Assembly: GCA_028565635.1 (NCBI GenBank) | Contig: JAOXYB010032176.1 | Location: 1-12,584 of the forward strand | Direction of reading: 5' to 3' | Length of the DNA stretch: 12,584 nucleotides | Source of the DNA: Phoronis ovalis | Lineage: Eukaryota > Phoronida > Phoronidae | Shown here: piece by piece, positions 9,601 to 12,584 of the stretch | Numbering within the stretch: the first letter of the stretch is position 1 | How the letters are laid out: each line of letters opens with the position of its first letter | Translations under genes and position numbers: made by a program | Notes under the pieces: model-generated | What the model saw: only the letters and a program-made list of their open reading frames with translations | Database searches by the model: none | What the model was told of the DNA's origin: nothing

Positions 9601-12584
9601 AACTGATCTGTCGAGCAGTGGAGAGGGCAAGCTAACTGGTGATCCTTTCTCCATCAAAGGCATGAAAGGAGAAGTTGCTATCACTGCTGAAATTGGACTG
9701 CAGGTATCTGTCCTAGCATCTGTCAATTTGTTTGGAAGGACCAAGTTGTAATGAACTTTTGGCACACTTCTGCTATGCATTTGTGTTTGGTAATTTGAGA
9801 TGTTGTGAAACAGTAACATACAAATGTAGGTAAATGAGCAATTATACCACATGTTAAGAGCAGTTTTGTTAAAACCGAACTAAATGTATTAAAACAGACC
9901 CTTTTACAAAGAATGGACTAAAACCTACTAAATAGTTTGTTAACTTGTGCTTTTATTTCAGAGCTTCAAAAATGTAGTTCCTATTGAAAGACAAATCAAG
10001 GTCCTTCCAAGTACAAATGCAGCTACTCTTCAGTTGTTTTATGAAAAAGAGGGCAAGAAATATGATTTAAGTGATAATCAAGATCTAATTGCAACAGCTG
10101 GGGAACTTCTAACTGGATTAGGTATAAATAAACCACATTTCTTCGCTACAAAGAGGTGTCTTCATTTTGACACTGACTTATTTTCGCTATTGCAGTTTCT
10201 AAACTTTACTACTTCGGGCTGTTGAAATTAGGTAAAAACAACAATTTGGTAAAGCGTGGCATGATAGTAATAGTTTGAAAAGTTGGAAATCGCTATAATT
10301 TTATTTCATGGTTTTACAGGATTTACTGTGTTAGATGAAGCTGGACGTGTCTTGAAAATATCAACAAGCCTTGCTGGAAAAGTAAAAGTATGTATCTTGA
10401 CTATGATTATTCTACAGATTTGTAGCTTTTAAAAATAGCTACAGAATTATAGTATTTGGTCCATAGAAATATGACCTGTGTTTATTGCGCAGTAGTTACA
10501 CTGTTAGCGTGTACTTAGTGGCACCATTGGTGATGAACCCAAGCATTTCAATTATTCTGAATTTTGTGAATAAACCTTGTGAACGCGCAAAGAATTATGT
10601 GACTGTTTACTTCTCAAAATGTGAGTATTTTTGGGTTCATGAGTGATGGCGCCACCAATTGCATGCAAGTAATCTAGTCAATTATTGTTTTGTGTTCATG
10701 GACCAATAGATGCATTTTATGGACTTTTTTATATAAATATCTAAGTGTGCCATAATTATTATTTTTGTTTTTGTTCTATAAAACTTTGTAAAGCTTAACA
10801 TTTGTAACTTTCTAGAAATGTTACATAAGCATTATAACTACCTTTGTTATATTTTGAATTCAGGTAAACTGGACCAACCGAGTTGTAAAGGAAGACATTC
10901 TTAATGGAAAATTACCTGAAATCAAAGTCCCAAGCTCTGTATTAGATGACAAGTACTGTCAAATGACTTTAGGTGGCATTGAGTTTAGCTTCAGAATCAA
11001 GTGAGTAATACTGGTCACATCTAACTGGTTGTTATTTGTATTTTCTGTATATAACCATTGATTCAGAAGTGAGTGCATGAGAAATCTTTTGTAAATAACA
11101 CTATCAGTAGAAAACAACTGTCAGCAATATACAAACCTCTATTATTGTGCGTGATAACAATGCTTATATGTGTTATAATGATTCATCGGGGGTTACAGGC
11201 CCGTAGCGGGTGAAATTGCCAGTGTTTCCTGTCAGTGTAGCGGAAGCAACAAAATGAAGATCCGAGAGAAGCTGAATGCATCCATACTGGTGACAGTGAA
11301 GGACAAGCATGGAAATGCTGTTACCAAGGTAACTTAGAGAGTATTTTCCCAGGAAGTATATAATAATGAATGCAAAGAAGGAACTGGAATTTGTTTGATT
11401 ATCAAAAAAGAGTTGGACAGTATTAATGTATATATGCATTTCTCTAAATGACAAATGCAATTCAGATTTTTGAATGGAGTATTGTGTTGCTTTATTAGTC
11501 ATGTTACATTAGTGTTTAAGCCAGTACAGATAATAATGTGGACATTTTGTAGCTTCCAAAAGGGGTTTTAAAAGAGCTACAGATTAGCGGAAAACATTTA
11601 GCAGTTGAAAAATCATTAAGATGTTTGGGGCAGGTGAGTACCTTGTGTGTGCCAAGCCTCCTAGAAGAACAAAGCATCATTTATTCATTGTTTATCATGA
11701 TTTAAAGTTAATTATACACACTTGAAGTTGATTTTGTACTGGAGTCAATTTTACCCGGATTTATGGAACAGCGGTCACCATTTGCAACCTCATTGGTAAT
11801 GAACTTTATAACATTATGTGCCTGAACTATAATCTCGCTGCACATACACATGTACATTTATAATACACTTACCTCAGCGAAACGAGGGTAATTATTGACA
11901 GATAAATACAAAGTCCTAAAAATGAGGAAACAGGAATGGTCGTTACAGACTGCTAACTTTTTACATACCAGAAACTAATCAGACATAAAAATAAGGAGAG
12001 CCACCTGTCATTGAGAATGTTTGTCATACTGGATACCAGGAACAAACAGTTTAATACCTGTTTCTCTGATGTTTTTCCAGTCATCAAGTTTCGATATATC
12101 TGGAATAGAATTCAATGATAGTGTTAGTATTGGAATGAATGAAGTATGTATTGCATTCAAAACCTTCAAAGAGTATGTGAAGCTTGAAGTGACTGCTGGT
12201 GTTCCAGATCAGATACAAGTACTTGACTGGGACGTTAATAAGGTATGCATATTAAAGTAAAGTTTTGTTTGTTACATATATTTGACTTATATAGCAAGCA
12301 GATCTTTTCTGTTGAATTCTGAGTGCTAGTACTGGTTTGATTTTTGTAGACCTTGCTGTTGGGTGAAGTCTGTTTTGAATATCTTATTTTCATGTTTGTA
12401 GACAGTGACTGTATACAATGAATCAAAGTTACCAAAGCCATTGGTTGTGCAACTGTGTGACGCATATGGTAACCCTACCCCAGAGGAAGGAGTCCAGGTT
12501 CAATTTGCCAGAGATCCACAGCTTAAGGTAGAACCTGTATTCAGTCATACCAGAATGGTCAGCTCAGACTGTGAAGAAAGTTAT
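453..12584 (+). CDS. SMCHD1: SMCHD1-like chromatin protein, internal part of a 24-exon gene (partial at both ends)
   Basis: Joining 24 exons gives 3108 nt, exactly 1036 codons, open throughout, with every junction keeping frame and every complete intron GT-AG. The translation carries a series of segments I know from vertebrate SMCHD1 in the same order: [59 protein letters not shown]...[48 protein letters not shown] and VQLCD-YGNP. SMCHD1 is a nuclear GHKL-ATPase/SMC-hinge protein that in mammals silences the inactive X and some autosomal clusters; its role in this animal is unknown. Taking the conserved tryptophan at window residue 50 as human W342 (numbering from memory), the window starts near human residue 293 and covers roughly the next thousand residues. 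The N-terminal ATP-binding motifs, the hinge and the stop codon lie outside. Open frames and intact splice sites argue against a pseudogene. Confidence 0.95.
901..997 (+). CDS. SMCHD1: SMCHD1 exon 2 of window: [10 protein letters not shown] segment
   Basis: Acceptor CTCCTTTAG, donor GTAAAC. Encodes residues 55-87 ([14 protein letters not shown]...NNIDIQ). H56 and Y61 align with human H348 and Y353, recalled as disease-associated positions, so the most constrained part of the ATPase module is unchanged here. The [13 protein letters not shown] stretch after it looks like a variable loop. Confidence 0.94.
998..1464 (+). other. Intron 2, no recognisable content
   Basis: A 467-bp GT-AG intron with stops in all frames. 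I see no repeat family or structured RNA in it. Confidence 0.7.
1465..1678 (+). CDS. SMCHD1: SMCHD1 exon 3 of window: transducer-like segment
   Basis: Acceptor TTGTTGTCAG, donor GTAATT; ends in phase 1. Encodes residues 88-158, including [40 protein letters not shown] and [10 protein letters not shown]. These are strongly conserved family segments. An open frame continues upstream into the intron to a methionine codon at 1432, but the pyrimidine-rich acceptor at 1464 and phase continuity with exon 2 place the start at 1465. Confidence 0.95.
1679..2145 (+). other. Intron 3, no recognisable content
   Basis: A 467-bp AT-rich GT-AG intron. The only local pattern is a short near-repeat, CCAGTATGACCCAGTATAG (1814-1832). 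Confidence 0.7.
2146..2272 (+). CDS. SMCHD1: SMCHD1 exon 4 of window: acidic loop and [13 protein letters not shown]
   Basis: Acceptor GGTATTTTAG, donor GTAAAT; starts in phase 1 and ends after two bases of a codon. It opens with a likely disordered acidic loop ([10 protein letters not shown]), then [19 protein letters not shown], one of the most recognisable SMCHD1 segments. The vertebrate protein also has an acidic stretch just before this motif. Confidence 0.95.
2335..2460 (+). mobile_element. Small inverted-repeat element, GGTGGCGCC family, copy 1
   Basis: About 126 bp in intron 4. The left arm (ACTTGGTGGTGCCAGC from 2335) pairs imperfectly with the reverse complement of the right end (ACTAGGTTGCGCCGCTG, ending 2460). 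Its core shares a 17-base exact block (2425-2441) and a 15-base exact block (2381-2395) with copy 2 in reverse orientation, and the TTTTGTGAAT core with copy 3 in the same orientation. No coding capacity and no clear target-site duplication. Consistent with a non-autonomous DNA transposon (MITE); the superfamily is not assignable by eye. Confidence 0.6.
2715..2774 (+). CDS. SMCHD1: SMCHD1 exon 5 of window (60-nt microexon-size)
   Basis: Acceptor TTTTACAG, donor GTGAGA. Only 60 nt, too short to call alone, but it bridges the phase of exons 4 and 6 exactly and encodes [20 protein letters not shown], which follows the preceding motif in the family protein. Being a multiple of three, it could in principle be skipped without a frameshift. 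Confidence 0.92.
2800..3400 (-). mobile_element. Decayed 3' end of a CR1/L2-type non-LTR retrotransposon, antisense to the host gene
   Basis: Read on the minus strand, the C-terminal part of a LINE reverse transcriptase can be followed in pieces: [15 protein letters not shown], then [13 protein letters not shown] (about 3260-3300), then [13 protein letters not shown], then [16 protein letters not shown] (about 3130-3180), and finally [14 protein letters not shown] with a stop near 2915. The pieces lie in different frames, so it is inactive. A 3' untranslated stretch follows and ends in a GATGTAGATGTAGA tail, read antisense at 2804-2817. It is 5' truncated near 3400, as usual for LINE insertions. 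These motifs are typical of the CR1/L2 clade; finer assignment is not possible here. It occupies most of intron 5, between exons 5 and 6. Confidence 0.82.
3487..3610 (+). CDS. SMCHD1: SMCHD1 exon 6 of window: [12 protein letters not shown] segment
   Basis: Acceptor GTGCTTTTAG, donor GTTAGT. Encodes residues 221-262, [20 protein letters not shown] followed by [19 protein letters not shown]. This is near-invariant with the vertebrate protein over its first half, and closes the ATPase/transducer part before the basic linker. Confidence 0.95.
3611..4060 (+). other. Intron 6, with a weak inverted repeat near exon 7
   Basis: A 450-bp intron. Its right half contains ATTAAGGTGGCCA (3881-3893) and, inverted, TAGCCACCTTTTAA (4031-4044), enclosing about 160 bp that itself has a small GGGTAG/CTACCC stem (3943-3967). 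TTAA is present at both outer ends. This could be a decayed MITE, but the arms match over only about 10 bases. Confidence 0.4.
4061..4255 (+). CDS. SMCHD1: SMCHD1 exon 7 of window: post-ATPase segment
   Basis: Acceptor ACGTTTCTAG, donor GTAGGT; 195 nt, phase 0 at both ends. Encodes residues 263-327 with [36 protein letters not shown] and FKQGNLV. A GTAACC at 4248 could be read as an earlier donor, but using 4256 restores GNLVKLL across the junction, as the family expects. The segment probably starts a small beta-rich domain that continues into exon 8. Confidence 0.93.
4526..4639 (+). CDS. SMCHD1: SMCHD1 exon 8 of window: YATGGEV segment
   Basis: Acceptor TGTATGTGTAG, donor GTTAGT; 114 nt, phase 0 at both ends. 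Encodes residues 328-365: [20 protein letters not shown] then [18 protein letters not shown]. The YATGGEV core is a family signature. Confidence 0.93.
4910..5330. mobile_element. 421-bp terminal-inverted-repeat element (MITE-like)
   Basis: The left arm starting AAAACTGCAGCTGG at 4910 is the reverse complement of the right arm ending CCAGCTGCAGTTTT at 5330, with about 25 of 27 terminal bases matching and GTACACCAT further in. The interior is AT-rich with no open frame of note. A second, partial copy at 1-160 shares the right-hand 60 or so bases, including a 25-base exact block. Terminal arms plus a second copy in the same gene support a non-autonomous DNA transposon. I could not see a convincing target-site duplication, so its superfamily is unknown. 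It lies in intron 8. Confidence 0.8.
5344..5497 (+). repeat. Minisatellite, six units of 25-26 bp
   Basis: Units start at 5344, 5370, 5396, 5421, 5447 and 5472. The consensus reads AAATTATAAACATTTACTG followed by TTTATTT, and units differ by single substitutions or one-base deletions. The array begins 14 bp after the inverted-repeat element and ends 8 bp before exon 9, so its last unit supplies the polypyrimidine/branch region of that acceptor. Confidence 0.95.
5506..5612 (+). CDS. SMCHD1: SMCHD1 exon 9 of window, immediately after a minisatellite
   Basis: Acceptor TTGAATGTAG, donor GTTAGT. Encodes residues 366-400 ([20 protein letters not shown]...MIDEEEAK), matching the family's segment that links the ATPase part to the first Ig-like module. 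The acceptor lies 8 bp beyond a six-unit tandem array and has an unusually purine-containing tract (TTTATTTGAATGTAG), so it may be a weak site. Confidence 0.9.
5613..6146 (+). other. Intron 9, no recognisable content
   Basis: A 534-bp AT-rich GT-AG intron. I found no inverted repeat, tandem array or open frame that looks coding. Confidence 0.7.
6147..6229 (+). CDS. SMCHD1: SMCHD1 exon 10 of window: VTWPEG segment
   Basis: Acceptor CTGTTTTGTAG, donor GTAAAT; 83 nt. Encodes residues 401-428, [20 protein letters not shown] then [10 protein letters not shown]-x-x-L-x-VTWPEG is conserved in SMCHD1. The open frame runs past the donor into the intron, but only splicing at 6229/6628 keeps the family reading. 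Confidence 0.93.
6230..6627 (+). other. Intron 10, no recognisable content
   Basis: A 398-bp AT-rich GT-AG intron with nothing notable beyond its splice sites. Confidence 0.7.
6628..6744 (+). CDS. SMCHD1: SMCHD1 exon 11 of window: first repeat-type Ig-like module
   Basis: Acceptor ATATTTACAG, donor GTTTGT. Encodes residues 429-467: [19 protein letters not shown] and [10 protein letters not shown]. The I-x-I-L-N-x-x-G-E pattern is the first of six spaced D/N-x-x-G motifs in this protein and indicates a beta-sandwich module. The donor departs from the usual GTRAGT. Confidence 0.93.
6745..7053 (+). other. Intron 11, no recognisable content
   Basis: A 309-bp GT-AG intron with A and T homopolymer runs near 6816 and 6962; nothing else seen. 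Confidence 0.7.
7054..7131 (+). CDS. SMCHD1: SMCHD1 exon 12 of window: SHISQH segment
   Basis: Acceptor TTACTTTTCAG, donor GTGAGT; 78 nt, starts and ends in phase 1. Encodes residues 468-493, [20 protein letters not shown] then YWFRKM. SHISQH with a following W-x-YWF-K-M is characteristic of SMCHD1. Confidence 0.94.
7345..7464 (+). CDS. SMCHD1: SMCHD1 exon 13 of window
   Basis: Acceptor TGCCTTACAG, donor GTAATA; 120 nt, phase 1 at both ends. Encodes residues 494-533, [20 protein letters not shown] then [20 protein letters not shown]. The alternation of hydrophobic residues around [10 protein letters not shown] fits the closing strands of the Ig-like module begun in exon 11. Confidence 0.93.
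7465..7845 (+). other. Intron 13, no recognisable content
   Basis: A 381-bp GT-AG intron. A 60-codon open frame at 7578-7760 shows no family features and no coding-like composition. Confidence 0.7.
7846..7990 (+). CDS. SMCHD1: SMCHD1 exon 14 of window: PFRVGIPF segment
   Basis: Acceptor TTTTATTTCAG, donor GTTATA, a weak donor. Encodes residues 534-581: [38 protein letters not shown] and KPQLEA. PFRVG-PF and LEFQDEF are family hallmarks; D563 with NN is the second spaced motif. Phase continuity to exon 15 gives LEASGLEL, as expected, which supports the weak donor. Confidence 0.93.
8164..8263 (+). CDS. SMCHD1: SMCHD1 exon 15 of window
   Basis: Acceptor TTATTTTTTAG, donor GTATAT. Encodes residues 582-615 ([20 protein letters not shown] then [14 protein letters not shown]). 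The VxAKGxI...GK pattern precedes the next module in the family protein. The intron upstream is only 173 bp. Confidence 0.92.
8285..8444. mobile_element. 160-bp inverted-repeat element (MITE-like), distinct family
   Basis: The left arm CCTGAGGCCCATTGACAG (8285) and the reverse complement of the right arm, CCAGGGGCCTGTTGTCGG (ending 8444), align, and both continue as AAACATCGT; about 21 of 27 bases match. Further in, TAAG/CTTA sequences extend the pairing. The interior is AT-rich and non-coding. It starts 21 bp after exon 15. Arms like GGCCTGTTGTCGGAAACAT look familiar from invertebrate MITEs, but I cannot name the family. Confidence 0.72.
8674..8806 (-). mobile_element. Small inverted-repeat element, GGTGGCGCC family, copy 2 (diverged, reverse core)
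   Basis: TTCTGTGAATGAACAAT (8724-8740) and CATTCACAAAACAAA (8770-8784) are exact reverse-complement matches to 2425-2441 and 2381-2395 of copy 1, in the same order and similar spacing. The two blocks also pair with each other through TGTGAATGAA. The left flank CTTGTTGGAGCCACTAG (8676) resembles the arms of copies 1 and 3; the right end near 8806 is diverged and uncertain. Located in intron 15. Confidence 0.6.
9058..9264 (+). CDS. SMCHD1: SMCHD1 exon 16 of window: third spaced Ig-like motif
   Basis: Acceptor TTGTTTTAG, donor GTAAGG; 207 nt, phase 0 at both ends. Encodes residues 616-684: [59 protein letters not shown] and VLDxxGN-x-x-QPKL are strong SMCHD1 matches; D668 is the third spaced motif. 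It sits after a 794-bp intron holding two inverted-repeat elements. Confidence 0.95.
9265..9568 (+). other. Intron 16, no recognisable content
   Basis: A 304-bp GT-AG intron; nothing beyond splice sites seen. Confidence 0.7.
9569..9703 (+). CDS. SMCHD1: SMCHD1 exon 17 of window: FSGAPDLP segment
   Basis: Acceptor GAATTTGCAG, donor GTATCT; 135 nt, phase 0 at both ends. Encodes residues 685-729, [20 protein letters not shown] then [22 protein letters not shown] and D-SSSG are conserved family features. Confidence 0.94.
9962..10121 (+). CDS. SMCHD1: SMCHD1 exon 18 of window
   Basis: Acceptor TTTTATTTCAG, donor GTATAA; ends in phase 1. Encodes residues 730-782: [18 protein letters not shown] then [19 protein letters not shown] and [12 protein letters not shown]. 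The family counterpart shows the same V-P-E-x-x-I-K-LPS pattern and a hydrophobic A-x-LQ-F. Confidence 0.93.
10320..10387 (+). CDS. SMCHD1: SMCHD1 exon 19 of window: fourth spaced motif
   Basis: Acceptor TGGTTTTACAG, donor GTATGT; only 68 nt. Encodes residues 783-805 ([23 protein letters not shown]). FTVLDEAGR is the fourth spaced D-x-x-G motif (D788). It joins exon 20 as GKVKVNWT, matching the family's KIKVNWT. Confidence 0.92.
10514..10660 (+). mobile_element. 147-bp inverted-repeat element, GGTGGCGCC family, copy 3
   Basis: The left arm (10514-10542) and the reverse complement of the right arm (10632-10660) match at about 22 of 29 bases, with ATGAACCCAA identical at the inner end and GTGG-x-CC at the outer end. 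The core TTTTGTGAAT (10562-10571), with GAAC and GCAAA following, resembles copy 1 in the same orientation. Non-coding, in intron 19; no clear target-site duplication. This is the best-preserved member of the family for its arms. Confidence 0.75.
10864..11000 (+). CDS. SMCHD1: SMCHD1 exon 20 of window: VNWT segment
   Basis: Acceptor TTTTGAATTCAG, donor GTGAGT. Encodes residues 806-850: [52 protein letters not shown]-x-x-x-VP-SV and YCQ are retained from the vertebrate protein. Confidence 0.94.
11199..11328 (+). CDS. SMCHD1: SMCHD1 exon 21 of window: fifth spaced motif, GC-richer exon
   Basis: Acceptor GGGGTTACAG, donor GTAACT. Encodes residues 851-894: [53 protein letters not shown] is the fifth spaced motif (D886). 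By eye about half the bases are G or C, clearly above neighbouring exons and introns. An antisense open frame of about 109 codons overlaps it; I treat that as a shadow of the coding exon. Confidence 0.92.
11553..11633 (+). CDS. SMCHD1: SMCHD1 exon 22 of window (81 nt)
   Basis: Acceptor CATTTTGTAG, donor GTGAGT; phase 0 at both ends. Encodes residues 895-921, [20 protein letters not shown] then SLRCLGQ. The L-x-x-L-x-I-x-G pattern matches the family position between two modules. It was placed by splice sites and phase because it is too short to stand alone. Confidence 0.87.
11634..12080 (+). other. Intron 22, no firm content
   Basis: A 447-bp GT-AG intron. It has a small hairpin TTACCTC...GAGGGTAA (about 11869-11892), and CATTGGTAATGAAC (11791-11804) resembles the arm of the element at 10514, but no second arm was found. 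Confidence 0.6.
12081..12242 (+). CDS. SMCHD1: SMCHD1 exon 23 of window
   Basis: Acceptor GTTTTTCCAG, donor GTATGC; 162 nt, phase 0 at both ends. Encodes residues 922-975: [57 protein letters not shown]...G-x-x-C-x-x-F...F-x-Y/F-V-L and the following GxPxx-x-x-LDW pattern agree with the family. Confidence 0.92.
12402..12584 (+). CDS. SMCHD1: SMCHD1 exon 24 of window: sixth spaced motif, exon cut by the window edge
   Basis: Acceptor ATGTTTGTAG; the exon runs off the right end. Encodes residues 976-1036: [51 protein letters not shown] and on. VQLCDxxGNP is a clear family match and the sixth spaced motif (D995). An AAG-GTAGAA at 12524-12532 resembles a donor, but the frame stays open beyond it and LKVEP continues as in the vertebrate LKLMP, so I read through. 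Confidence 0.9.

Noticed and set aside
9947-10225. Open frame extending exon 18 on both sides
   Set aside because: The flanks beyond 9962 and 10121 do not resemble SMCHD1, and strong acceptor and donor sites with correct phase bound the exon.
11173-11502. A 109-codon open frame on the minus strand, the longest in the window
   Set aside because: It lies antisense to exon 21 and the following intron, has no recognisable motif, and its composition outside the exon is that of AT-rich intron.
11791-11804. CATTGGTAATGAAC as a fourth copy of the GGTGGCGCC family
   Set aside because: Only 14 bases resemble the 10514 arm, the flanking bases differ, and no partner arm or core was found.
12524-12532. 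AAG-GTAGAA as a possible end of exon 24
   Set aside because: The frame remains open to the window edge and the following residues continue the vertebrate pattern; still, the true exon end is outside the window.
1-12584. Prokaryotic features, RNA genes, CRISPR or a novel multi-gene system
   Set aside because: The whole window is explained by one intron-rich animal gene; no cloverleaf, repeat-spacer array or second host gene was seen.

Overview
This window is a stretch of animal nuclear DNA lying inside a single protein-coding gene on the + strand. Twenty-four exons can be read, the first at 453-616 and the last running off the right edge at 12402-12584. They are separated by 23 complete introns of 159-866 bp, all GT-AG, and the left edge lies inside a further intron. 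The exons join in one uninterrupted frame of 3108 nt (1036 codons) with no stop. The product matches the middle of SMCHD1 (structural maintenance of chromosomes flexible hinge domain-containing protein 1), a non-canonical SMC-family chromatin protein. I recognised it from the order of many conserved segments along the protein, not from a database search.

The missing 5' part would hold the start codon and the ATP-binding GHKL/Bergerat motifs. The missing 3' part would hold the remaining Ig-like modules, the coiled coil and the SMC hinge. Exons 1-8 cover the end of the ATPase/transducer region and the segment after it. Exons 11-24 cover a run of beta-rich modules in which a hydrophobic-x-D-x-x-G-N type motif recurs six times at about 98-126 residue spacing.

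The organism looks like an invertebrate metazoan: AT-rich, compact introns, clear SMCHD1 similarity with many substitutions relative to vertebrates, and introns containing a CR1/L2-type LINE remnant and several small inverted-repeat elements. I cannot name the phylum. Coding sequence is about a quarter of the window.

The introns hold the rest of the structure. There is a 421-bp terminal-inverted-repeat element at 4910-5330, with a partial relative in the first 160 bp. A 26-bp minisatellite of six units (5344-5497) ends 8 bp before an exon. Three diverged members of one small family, recognised by shared arms around GGTGGCGCCA and a shared core, lie at about 2335-2460, 8674-8806 and 10514-10660. 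A separate 160-bp inverted-repeat element sits at 8285-8444, a possible further one at 3882-4044, and an antisense, frame-broken LINE 3' end at 2800-3400. I found no tRNA, rRNA, CRISPR, promoter or polyadenylation end, and no second host gene. Nothing here supports a new multi-gene system; the interest lies in an invertebrate SMCHD1 and in the small repeats crowding its introns.
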